Positions 9,223-17,108 of a stretch of DNA of 64,000 nt are shown one piece after another. The notes beneath the pieces are model-generated. The model was not told where the DNA came from, did no database searches, and was given only the letters and a program-made list of their open reading frames with translations. Each line of letters opens with the position of its first letter. The stretch's first letter is position 1. Position numbers and translations under genes: made by a program. The DNA comes from Pseudocitrobacter sp913778145 (GTDB lineage Bacteria > Pseudomonadota > Gammaproteobacteria > Enterobacterales > Enterobacteriaceae): positions 62,001 through 126,000 of the forward strand of contig JALNTX010000010.1 of NCBI GenBank assembly GCA_035726825.1, given 5' to 3'.

Positions 9223-10602
9223 TTAGACCACACTCCCCCACACCAGTTGCCCTTTATGGAACGTTGCGGTTCTCGGCGAGATACGCGCCACCGCCTCGGC
9301 GGAACAGGAGGCGTCCACCAGCACAAAGCTGGCGTCATCCTGCGCTTTGGGCCAGACGCGCTCGCCTTTTTCATTGAGCGGCAATACATCACCAGTGGCT
9401 AAAAACAGCGAGCGGGAGAGGTTCTGTTCGTTAGGACGAATATAGAGCTGCGCGTACAGATTGGCTTTTTCCAGCATGTCGCCCAGGCCGTAGGGAGACC
9501 AGTGGTCGATAACGCTGTCGGTGCCGGTCATGACTTTTACGCCTTTGTCGTGCAGCTGTTTGAGCGGCATATGCAGCGTGCCAATCGGCACCGTCGAGGC
9601 GATAGAAATTTGTTGCGCCGCCATGCGATGCGCCAGTTCATCTACCTGTTGCTCGTTGAGCGTTGCCAGCGCAAAGGCGTGACTGATGGTCAGTTTGCCC
9701 TTCAGCTGCGGCGTTTTCTCCACTGTTTCAACCATATAATTGACGGCTGCCACGCCTGCCGGAGTGGTTTCGTGCAGGTGAATATCGACGCCTTTGTCGT
9801 AGTCCAGCGCAATCTGGAACATGGTGTCGAGGGATTTTTCCATCGCGCCATCGACACTGGTCGGGTCCAGACCGCCGACGTAATGCGCGCCCGCCTGCAT
9901 TGCTTCACGCATTAAGGGTTCCGATTTCGACAGCAGCAAACCGTGCTGCGGGAAGGCGACAATTTCACACTCGAAGCCCGCCTGACGCCGCGCCAGCACC
10001 GCCTGCAAATTTTGCAGATTTTTCAGGCCGGAAACCGGTTCGATATTGCAGTGGCTGCGGGCAATGGTGGTGCCTTTCGACTGCAATAGATCGATCAGTT
10101 TTTCCGCCCGTTCCTGGGTGTAGGGTTGCAGCTCCGGCAGCATTTTTTGCTCGAGCTTAATCATATCCTGGATGGTGGTGCCTGCCGGGCGATTAAGCGA
10201 GCGCCACGGCCCGCCGTAAAAGGTTTTATCAAGATGAATATGCATGTCGCGGGTGGTGGGCAACATCAGCTTACCGCCAACATCATAGTGCGGAAGCGTG
10301 GCGTCCGGATGCTGCTTGTTCTCGCGCAGGGCAACAATTTTGCCGTCCTGAATCTCCACGGTCTGGCGCGCCGTGCGGGTCTGCACCGCTACCCCGTTTT
10401 CGTAATCAAAACCGGTTTCCAGCAGCACGTTGTCGAGATAGTAGTGCGGGTCAGTGATTTTCATGGTGTTATTCGCGTCGCAGTGGGTTGTGCCAGAGAC
10501 TGCCGCATGGGCGAACGGCACAGACGTACCAAACAGCGCGGCGGCAGTGACCATCTTACCGCTCTGGCTCAGAAATTCACGGCGGCTATTGTTTTCTTTC
10601 AT
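9223..10602 (-). CDS. yahJ: Putative Tat-exported amidohydrolase YahJ
   Basis: A 459-residue metal-dependent amidohydrolase of the cytosine deaminase-like branch. Metal-site motifs visible: HIH at 121-123 within RDMHIHLDKTF, IHLHETTP, ISHAFAL, and a downstream Asp in GTDSVIDHW. The N-terminus reads SRREFLS followed by an alanine-rich hydrophobic stretch ending AHA (about residue 33), a textbook twin-arginine signal, so the enzyme is probably periplasmic after folding. The ATG follows AAGGA with 6-7 nt spacing and lies 9 nt after the yahI stop, so it is the last gene of the yahD-J operon. The substrate is unknown; a cyclic ureide or amide would fit the neighbours. Resembles E. coli YahJ over its whole length. 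Confidence 0.88.
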   Translation of the reverse strand: MKENNSRREFLSQSGKMVTAAALFGTSVPFAHAAVSGTTHCDANNTMKITDPHYYLDNVLLETGFDYENGVAVQTRTARQTVEIQDGKIVALRENKQHPDATLPHYDVGGKLMLPTTRDMHIHLDKTFYGGPWRSLNRPAGTTIQDMIKLEQKMLPELQPYTQERAEKLIDLLQSKGTTIARSHCNIEPVSGLKNLQNLQAVLARRQAGFECEIVAFPQHGLLLSKSEPLMREAMQAGAHYVGGLDPTSVDGAMEKSLDTMFQIALDYDKGVDIHLHETTPAGVAAVNYMVETVEKTPQLKGKLTISHAFALATLNEQQVDELAHRMAAQQISIASTVPIGTLHMPLKQLHDKGVKVMTGTDSVIDHWSPYGLGDMLEKANLYAQLYIRPNEQNLSRSLFLATGDVLPLNEKGERVWPKAQDDASFVLVDASCSAEAVARISPRTATFHKGQLVWGSVV

Positions 10603-10611
10603 CTTACGTCC

Positions 10612-11562
10612 TTACGTTTTAATAATGTGGGTGCCCGTTTCACCGCGCAGCGCCGCTGGCAGGCATTCCGGCGTGGTGATAATCACTTCTTTACCGCCCT
10701 GTTCCAGGAACGTCAGGCTGGCGATGATTTTTGGCAACATGCTGCCGGGCGGGAAATGCCCTTCCTGCATATAGCGGGTCATAGTGGCAATATCTACGCG
10801 ATCCAGCGCCTGCTGCTCGGGTTTGCCAAAGTGAATACACACTTTTTCCACGCCAGTGGTGATCACCAGAATGTCGGCGTGAATTTCACGGGCCAGTAGC
10901 GCGGTAGAGAGATCTTTGTCGATAACCGCGTCCACGCTTTGGTAATCTCCCGCTTCGGTGCGCACCACCGGAATACCGCCGCCGCCCGCGCCAATCACCA
11001 CAAAGCCTTGCTGGATCAGCGCCTTAATGGCCGGTGCTTCGACAATACGTTTCGGTTCCGGCGAGGCGACCACGCGGCGATAGCCCCGTCCGGCATCTTC
11101 AACAAAACGCCAGTCAGGGTTTGCCTTTTGTAGTTCGTCACGCTGGATTTCACTGAAGAATGCGCCGATGGGCTTGGTGGGATGGGCAAAACCTGGATCG
11201 TTTTTATCCACTTCAACCTGAGTCACCACGGTGACGGCTTTCTTCTCGCCGTGACGCGCCAGCCGGTTATTCAGCGCCTGTTGGATCAGATAGCCAATGC
11301 CGCCTTGCGTATCCGCCACACAGTTCGCCAGCGGCGTTAAGGGTAACCCTTCACGCTCGTGAGCAATCTCCGCGCGGCGTAAATCCAGCCCGACCTGCGG
11401 CCCGTTGCCGTGGGTCAGCACAATGTCGTAATCGGAAGCCAGCATTTCCAGCACCGTATCGGCCACGGCTTTCACCGCCTCCGCCTGATGCTCAATCGAC
11501 TGGCTGGCGTTATCTTTGATAATGCTGTTGCCACCAATGGCAACGACCACAAGTTCTTTCAT
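10612..11562 (-). CDS. yahI: Carbamate kinase family protein YahI
   Basis: A 316-residue amino-acid kinase family protein of the carbamate kinase type (carbamoyl phosphate + ADP to ATP + carbamate). Family motifs: AIGGNSI near the N-terminus, THGNGPQVG at about 50-58, GAGGGGIPV in the middle and DKDLSTALLA shortly after. It ends HIIKT. It sits directly upstream of yahJ and downstream of the transcarbamylase-like genes, separated from yahG by a 236-bp gap filled with REP units. Genes like this end fermentative carbamoyl routes (arginine, oxamate, agmatine), so substrate-level ATP formation is the likely role. Confidence 0.9.
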   Translation of the reverse strand: MKELVVVAIGGNSIIKDNASQSIEHQAEAVKAVADTVLEMLASDYDIVLTHGNGPQVGLDLRRAEIAHEREGLPLTPLANCVADTQGGIGYLIQQALNNRLARHGEKKAVTVVTQVEVDKNDPGFAHPTKPIGAFFSEIQRDELQKANPDWRFVEDAGRGYRRVVASPEPKRIVEAPAIKALIQQGFVVIGAGGGGIPVVRTEAGDYQSVDAVIDKDLSTALLAREIHADILVITTGVEKVCIHFGKPEQQALDRVDIATMTRYMQEGHFPPGSMLPKIIASLTFLEQGGKEVIITTPECLPAALRGETGTHIIKT

Positions 11563-11611
11563 GTTGTTATGTCCGCTACAGAGGGTGATGGGGTTATGAC
11601 CAACGCCAGAC

Positions 11612-11786
11612 TGCCTGATGCGCTACGCTTATCAGGCCTACAAATTCTCGTGCCATTCGTAGGCCGGATAAGGCGTTCACGCCGCATCCGGCAATGGTGA
11701 CAAATGCCTGATGCGCTACGCTTATCAGGCCTACAGATTCTTGCGCCATTCGTAGGCCGGATAAGGCGTTCACGCCGCATCCGGCA
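11612..11786. repeat. Two tandem REP/BIME units inside the yah operon
   Basis: Two 82-bp copies (11612-11693 and 11705-11786) are nearly identical; each has paired inverted REP motifs (GCCTGATGCGCTACGC...ATCAGGC and GTAGGCCGGATAAGG...CGCATCCGGC). They fill the gap between yahG and yahI. This may separate the operon into two differently stable mRNA halves. Confidence 0.9.
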
Positions 11787-11798
11787 TGAACATGCAGG

Positions 11799-13217
11799 TC
11801 AGACGCCGTAACGTTCGCACCAGCCAAGAATGGCTTTCTCGAAGCAGGCGAAAGGTGGATGCACAATGCCCGCGCCAATCATGCCTACGCCCGCATCTTT
11901 ATGGGCGATGGCGGTGTTGATCACCGGCAAAATGCCGCTGCTGCCCACGCGGGTGATGTCGATTGCCGACGGCACGCCCATAAAACCGAGTAGCGGAATG
12001 GTGACGTTGGGGTTTTCGCCAAGGGTGATTTCACGCATCTGGCGGGAGAAATCGATAGCCTCTTCCACCGTGCCGCCGACCAGCGCGACGATTGCAGGCG
12101 CGGTCGCCATGGCAAACCCGCCAATACCGTAGGTTTCTGTGATGGCGCTGTCGCCAATATCCAGCCCTGAATCTTCCGGCTTATAACCGGCAAACATCGG
12201 GCCAATAACCTGCTGCGCCGGGCCGGTAAACCATTGCGCCGGTAATCCGCTGACTCGCAGGCCGAACTCGACGCCGTTACGCGCCATGGTGGTAACGACG
12301 GTGCTGTATTCGATGCCGTGCGCCGCATCCATCGCCGCTTTACACATCGCCATCCACGTCGGGCCGGAGAAGTAGTCGCTGCTGGCGACAAACTCAAACA
12401 CTTCGCGCTGTTGCTCGACGGAATAGCCCGCCTGAATAATCCCCGGCGTCAGCGCCTGAATCAGCAACGTCGTCCCGGCGTTATTGCGGTTATGGCACTC
12501 ATCGCCCATATGCAGCGCCTGCGCCAGCATTAAGCGCAGATCGATCTCGCCGATAATTTTCATCGCGTCGCGCAGCATTGGCCCCTGCACATCGCGCATC
12601 CAGTTCAGGCGGTCAATCACGCTCTGGTCGTTAGCGCCCATACGCAAAATCTTCGCCATCTGCTCGCTCATGTTGGTGTAAGCGATGTTGCCGTAGGTTT
12701 TGTTTTTCACGATGTGCATAAACATCGAGGCAGAGGTGACGCCCGCCATCGAACCCACGCAGTCGTGCTCGTGGCACGGCGAGAAGGTGATCTCCCCGGA
12801 GGCCGCCAGTTCAGCCGCCTCGTCGAGATCTTTCGCCAGCCCTTCGAACACCAGCGCCCCGGTGACCGCGCCTTTCATTGCGCCGCACATTTTTTCCCAG
12901 GTAACCGGCGGCCCGGCGTGAAGAATGGTTTTCGGCGTCATGCCAGGCACCACGTTAATCGCCTGATCAAAGCCAATCAAAACCGGATGCGACTGAATAA
13001 TGCGCTCCAGCGCCTGCTGGTTAGCGGCGGCGATTTTGTCTGCCAGCGGCGAATCGGCAATGTTGTCCAGTGCCTGCACCACCTGCATATTGCCCTGCCC
13101 CGGCGGCGTCCAGTCGAGTTGAGTCACTTCTACATGCTGCTTTTTCAGGTCATCGCTAAACATGGCGATACCGACGTTAATAACGTTCAACGGTTGGCTA
13201 AACAGTGACGGGCTCAT
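11799..13217 (-). CDS. yahG: DUF1116 family protein YahG
   Basis: A 472-residue DUF1116 protein, paralogous to YlbE/AllG, a subunit of E. coli oxamate transcarbamylase (AllFGH). The family region CHEHDCVGSMAGVTSASM is seen in the N-terminal half, and a glycine/alanine-rich region (GIGGFAMATAPAIVALVGGT) in the C-terminal half. Its ATG overlaps the yahF stop (TGATG), so the two are translated together. By analogy YahE-YahF-YahG form one enzyme; the carbamoyl donor or acceptor is not known. Very similar to E. coli YahG over its whole length. Confidence 0.88.
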   Translation of the reverse strand: MSPSLFSQPLNVINVGIAMFSDDLKKQHVEVTQLDWTPPGQGNMQVVQALDNIADSPLADKIAAANQQALERIIQSHPVLIGFDQAINVVPGMTPKTILHAGPPVTWEKMCGAMKGAVTGALVFEGLAKDLDEAAELAASGEITFSPCHEHDCVGSMAGVTSASMFMHIVKNKTYGNIAYTNMSEQMAKILRMGANDQSVIDRLNWMRDVQGPMLRDAMKIIGEIDLRLMLAQALHMGDECHNRNNAGTTLLIQALTPGIIQAGYSVEQQREVFEFVASSDYFSGPTWMAMCKAAMDAAHGIEYSTVVTTMARNGVEFGLRVSGLPAQWFTGPAQQVIGPMFAGYKPEDSGLDIGDSAITETYGIGGFAMATAPAIVALVGGTVEEAIDFSRQMREITLGENPNVTIPLLGFMGVPSAIDITRVGSSGILPVINTAIAHKDAGVGMIGAGIVHPPFACFEKAILGWCERYGV

Positions 13218-14764
13218 CAGGCTTCCTCCCCTTTGCAGATAAATTCACGCGCCAGCAATCCGGTATTGGTGCTGCTGCTCGCCAGAATCACGCCGGCAAC
13301 AAGCAGCATCTGGCTTTGTTGTTCTAACGATGGCGTATCAAGATCGGTGCCCAGCACATAGGCGAGAATGATCAACTCACGACTTTCGGCTGCGGCGATC
13401 GCTTTCGCTTCTTTGATCGCATCGATGGTGGAACCAACCGGATCTTCATGCGATCCAAATCCGAGCACAAAATCCATCACGATCACCGCCACTTCTGGAT
13501 CGCGCGCTTCTTCGATCAACCGACTGATGCGGTTGGTGGGGTCAATCATCGGGTGCGGCTTGCCGTTGGTGAAGTCGTCATCGCCAAAGTCGAGGAAGGT
13601 GTGTTTGATGCTGCGGTTGATATCTTTCAGGCGGAATTCAGGATCGGGCTGGATGTTGCTGTAAACATCACCTTGTTTTTCTATCACCGCGAACATGGTT
13701 TCGTCGCACAGGGTGCCGCCGCAGAACAGGCCACGAATGTATTTCTGCTGGGGTTTCAGGCGCGCACGCACATCAGCAATCAACGGTTGGTTCAGGGTAT
13801 GCAGGTCGAGATGTTCCTGTTTCACGCCGGAGAGCATCACCGCTTTCAGCGCCGCCTCTTTGGTGCCGCGGGCAAACTGTAGCCCCTGCTCATCCACCGG
13901 CGTTTCGCCACGACCGAGGAAGCAGACCACCACCGGCTTGCGGCAGGCGCGCGCACGTTCCAGCACTTTACGGGCCACCGCAGGCGCAGGCGGTTTGGAG
14001 ATCAGCGCAATGATTTCAGTTTGCGGATCGTTTTCCAGCATCCCGATGGCATCGAGCATCATCAGGCCGCCGATTTTCTCGCTCAGGTCGCGCCCGCCGG
14101 TGCCAATCAGTTGCGAAACGCCACCGCCAAATTCATGGATACGGACGCTCAGTTCCTGGCTGCCGGTGCCGGATGCGCCAACAATACCGATGTTGCCGCG
14201 ACGCACGGCGTTACCAAAACAGAGCGCCGCGCCGTTGATAATCGCCGTGCCGCAGTCTGGCCCCATCATCAGCAGCCCTTTTTCGTGGGCCAGCTGCTTG
14301 AGCGCCAGTTCATCTTCAACTGAGACGTTATCGGAAAATAGCATCACGTTGAGGTCATTTTGCAGCGCCTGACGCGCTTCGCGAGCGGCAAACAGACCGT
14401 TGACCGAAATCACCGCCAGGTTACTTTCCGGGATATGCTTTTTGGCGCTGGCAAGGGTGGCGTAACGCGCCTCGTGCGAGCCACTTTGCGCTTTGCTGTT
14501 GAACAGTTCTTCAATCTCTACCAGCAACTGCTCGTTGTCCGCGCCCTCTTTGCCGTTAATGACAATCATCAGGTCGCCGTTTTTCGCCTGCTCAAGCTCC
14601 GGCGTCAGCAGCCCTAAATTTTTCAGCACGCCTTTGTTCATTTCGGTCGCCATCGCCACAAATGCCTGCTCGACGCCGTCGAGTTTATTTGCACGCGTGG
14701 AGATAGACATCAGCGAGACAGAATCAAAATAGGTATTCGGTTTAATGACTATTTTAACTGACAT
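13217..14764 (-). CDS. yahF: FdrA family acyl-CoA-synthetase-like protein YahF
   Basis: A 515-residue FdrA-type protein, with a succinyl-CoA-synthetase-alpha-like fold. Motifs seen: MGPDCGTA at about 167-174 and the phosphate-binding loop GASGTGSQE at about 197-205, followed by a C-terminal ligase-like half. Its paralogue FdrA (AllF) is a subunit of oxamate transcarbamylase. The start ATG overlaps the 3' end of yahE and the stop overlaps the start of yahG, so the three are tightly coupled. The GGAGG ribosome site lies 6-7 nt upstream of the ATG. The substrate is unknown. Confidence 0.9.
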   Translation of the reverse strand: MSVKIVIKPNTYFDSVSLMSISTRANKLDGVEQAFVAMATEMNKGVLKNLGLLTPELEQAKNGDLMIVINGKEGADNEQLLVEIEELFNSKAQSGSHEARYATLASAKKHIPESNLAVISVNGLFAAREARQALQNDLNVMLFSDNVSVEDELALKQLAHEKGLLMMGPDCGTAIINGAALCFGNAVRRGNIGIVGASGTGSQELSVRIHEFGGGVSQLIGTGGRDLSEKIGGLMMLDAIGMLENDPQTEIIALISKPPAPAVARKVLERARACRKPVVVCFLGRGETPVDEQGLQFARGTKEAALKAVMLSGVKQEHLDLHTLNQPLIADVRARLKPQQKYIRGLFCGGTLCDETMFAVIEKQGDVYSNIQPDPEFRLKDINRSIKHTFLDFGDDDFTNGKPHPMIDPTNRISRLIEEARDPEVAVIVMDFVLGFGSHEDPVGSTIDAIKEAKAIAAAESRELIILAYVLGTDLDTPSLEQQSQMLLVAGVILASSSTNTGLLAREFICKGEEA

Positions 14765-15617
14765 AATTCCCTCCGTAGGTTTGACTCAGCGCACAACCAT
14801 CGGCCATGCCATACAGCATGTCGCAGCCGGAACTGGAGCCAATATTTTTAATACCAGCAATGTTCTTTTCCGATAACTGCCAGGGCTCATTAATCAGGCT
14901 GGCAATAAACGCAAAAATATTTTCACGATAACGATAATCGAATGCCGCCTCGAGCGTCGTGGCACTCAGGCTTGTTGTATTTTTTCTGGCGCATGCCAGT
15001 GCCGATAGAAATTCATCGCGCAGATGCGCCGCCGGGTGACCAGGAATAAAAAGAATCGCACTCATCCCCACCAGATAATCGTCGGAAGACGGCGTGAGTC
15101 CGATACCTAAACCTATCATCTGTGTAACGGCTGACGTGATACTTGAATGACTAAGCAGCGCCTTAAAAAGTATTTTCCGGTTGCACTGCAATTGCTCAGA
15201 GAGAGCCTGATAAAAAGGATTATCCCCACCACTCAGAAAAAGCGTTTCATGCGTTCGTAGTTGCTGAATAATCGTATCGCGCCATTTGAGCCATGGTATC
15301 TGGTGAAAACGTTCGGCGCTCAGCATTAATTTCGGCGGTTGCCAGCAACGGCATGAAATCGTATTAATGTTCAGCTTATCAGCAACCCCGATTCCGTGAG
15401 GATGCAACTGAATCAACTGGCCCGGCTGAAATGAGTTATCAAAGTGAGTGAGCGCTAACCTACAGCTGTTTGGGGCGTTGTCGCAGCTTTTACTGAGCAG
15501 CGTTAGCCACCGCTGCCGGGCTGGAAGCCAGAGGTTAACAGCCCGGTTAAAGACCTGTGCAATCTGTCCTGAACCTCGTTCAGCCAGAAAACTTGCATCA
15601 GCCGTTAGCGCCTGCAC
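14754..15617 (-). CDS. yahE: DUF2877 family protein YahE
   Basis: A 287-residue DUF2877 protein, paralogous to YlbF/AllH, the third oxamate transcarbamylase subunit. Conserved stretch GLGIGLTPSSDDYLVG (the DUF2877 signature) is at about residue 165-180, and IGSSSGCDMLYGMADG near the C-terminus. It overlaps yahF by 11 nt and lies 39 nt after yahD. An upstream start cannot be excluded, but the ATG at 15617 lies 11 nt after AAGGAG. It has the same length as E. coli YahE. Confidence 0.87.
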   Translation of the reverse strand: MQALTADASFLAERGSGQIAQVFNRAVNLWLPARQRWLTLLSKSCDNAPNSCRLALTHFDNSFQPGQLIQLHPHGIGVADKLNINTISCRCWQPPKLMLSAERFHQIPWLKWRDTIIQQLRTHETLFLSGGDNPFYQALSEQLQCNRKILFKALLSHSSITSAVTQMIGLGIGLTPSSDDYLVGMSAILFIPGHPAAHLRDEFLSALACARKNTTSLSATTLEAAFDYRYRENIFAFIASLINEPWQLSEKNIAGIKNIGSSSGCDMLYGMADGCALSQTYGGNYVS

Positions 15618-15656
15618 ACACCGTCGTTGACGTGTGTTAATGGCGATTCTCCTTCG

Positions 15657-16262
15657 TTATGCACCCGCCGCAATCAGCAGTTCAGCGATTTCGGAAAAAC
15701 CCTTTTCGCGCGCCAGTTCTAACGGCGTTTTGCCATATTTATCGGTCATATGCGGGCTGGCGCCGTGCTCCAGTAAGAGACGCACAATTGCCTGCTGTGT
15801 TTCCCCACCGTCATTGAGCACAATGGCTTCCAGCAGCGGCGTCCAGCCAACATAATTGGTTTGATTCACGTTAATATCGGTGCGCGTTAATAACTCCCGC
15901 ACAATATTGATATGCCCTTTTTCGCAGGCGGGCGTCAGCCCTACGCCGCCAAAACGGGTTAAACGATTGAGATCGGGATTGGCGGGCAGAATTAAGTTCA
16001 AAAGCGTTAAGTCATTAGTCAGACAACTTAGCAAGAAAGGGTTTGCACAGATATTATCCTGCATATTAATATCAGCACCTGCTTCTATTAATATTTGTAC
16101 GCAGTCATAATGTTTATGCAGGCTTGCCAAAATAATGGCCGTTTGCTGGATACGATTACGCGTATTAACATTAACGCCCTGTTGCAGGCAGTTTCTGAGT
16201 GTATCGATATTTCCGTGTTGAGCGGCCTGTAAAAACTCATTAGCCAAATTATTCGTGGTCAT
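15657..16262 (-). CDS. yahD: Ankyrin-repeat protein YahD
   Basis: A 201-residue protein made of about five to six ankyrin repeats; clear units contain TAIILASLHKHYDCVQILIEAGAD, GVGLTPACEKGHINIVREL and GKTPLELAREKGFSEIAELLI (in each case shown only as the repeat core). Ankyrin repeats mediate protein contacts, so it may bind or regulate the enzymes encoded downstream. I chose the ATG at 16262 because GGGAGA lies 8 nt upstream; ATGs further upstream lack a site. It is the first gene of the minus-strand yah operon. Same length as E. coli YahD. Confidence 0.9.
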   Translation of the reverse strand: MTTNNLANEFLQAAQHGNIDTLRNCLQQGVNVNTRNRIQQTAIILASLHKHYDCVQILIEAGADINMQDNICANPFLLSCLTNDLTLLNLILPANPDLNRLTRFGGVGLTPACEKGHINIVRELLTRTDINVNQTNYVGWTPLLEAIVLNDGGETQQAIVRLLLEHGASPHMTDKYGKTPLELAREKGFSEIAELLIAAGA

Positions 16263-16521
16263 AAACATTCTCCCTGATGATGGTGTGGCTGTTTGATCCA
16301 TGAATCGAGAATAGCAATCAAACTTAAGGAAAAGAAGGCGGTTAAATTTAATTCGCCGTAATACGCTTTATTATTGAAAATAATTCAACAATGAAAGCAG
16401 AGTGTGCGTTAAGGCACTGTTTGTTCTTTTCCCGCTATACCCCTTAACTCAACCGGGTTTTATTTGGATATAGTTCCGAAACGTAACCAACACATTCAGA
16501 CAACATCACATTGGGGGCACC
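16263..16521. promoter_or_regulatory. Divergent yahD-yahC control region with candidate LysR site
   Basis: This 259-bp AT-rich gap must hold promoters for both yahD (-) and yahC (+). The symmetric element TTGAA-N5-TTCAA at 16374-16388, inside a longer partial palindrome, has the size and symmetry of a LysR-type site. YahB would be the natural ligand. GGCG-TTAAATTTAA-CGCC-like symmetry lies at about 16338-16357. Both are inferences from symmetry alone. Confidence 0.45.
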
Positions 16522-17016
16522 ATGAACGGACTCACCGCAACAGGTATCACTGTCGGTATTTGCGCAGGACTCTGGCAAATGGTGGCCTCTAAGGCCGGAA
16601 TGACGCCAGGCTGGGAGTTATTGGGCACCACCGGCTTTGTCTCATTCTGTAGTTTCTATGCGGCAGGCGGCGGAAAAGCCGGGTTTACGAAAAGCCTGTT
16701 TGTTAACGTCTCCGGGGCGGTATGGGCTTTTCTGGCAGCGCTGGCGACGGGCTGGTTAGCCACCGCGTCCGGGCTCTCGCCGTGGCTGGCTGGCGTGATA
16801 ATGACCATTCCCTTCTCGGCGGTTATCGTCTGGCAGGGGCGCTTCTGGCTGACGTCGTTTATTCCCGGCGGCTTTCTTGGCATGACGCTGTTTTTTGCCA
16901 CCGGGCTTAACTGGGCCGTTGCGCTGTCGGGGTTTATCGTCGGGAACGGCATCGGGATCATCTCGGAATACACCGGGCGCAGGTTGAGTGAGGTCACCTC
17001 AAAAGAGAAGGCGTAA
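16522..17016 (+). CDS. yahC: DUF1097 inner-membrane protein YahC
   Basis: A 164-residue protein of the DUF1097 family with about five hydrophobic segments and short polar loops; the motif FCSFYAAGGGK lies in the first third and FIPGGFLGMTLFFA in the last third. The family has no established function. Its position, divergent from the yah enzymes and next to their probable regulator, makes it a candidate transporter or channel for the pathway substrate or product. GGGGGCACC precedes the ATG. Similar to E. coli YahC. Confidence 0.88.
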   Translation: MNGLTATGITVGICAGLWQMVASKAGMTPGWELLGTTGFVSFCSFYAAGGGKAGFTKSLFVNVSGAVWAFLAALATGWLATASGLSPWLAGVIMTIPFSAVIVWQGRFWLTSFIPGGFLGMTLFFATGLNWAVALSGFIVGNGIGIISEYTGRRLSEVTSKEKA

Positions 17017-17108
17017 TGAGTTTTAAAAGTTATTCAAAAGTGATTGTCCTTTTGCTCCTGAAATCACTACAGTAAAACAGGCGCACTTGGGGCAACCGGA
17101 GCAGGAAA

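Noticed and set aside
11612..11786. Tandem repeats as a CRISPR array
   Set aside because: Only two copies of 82 bp with internal REP palindromes and an 11-bp spacer; no cas genes. It is a BIME.
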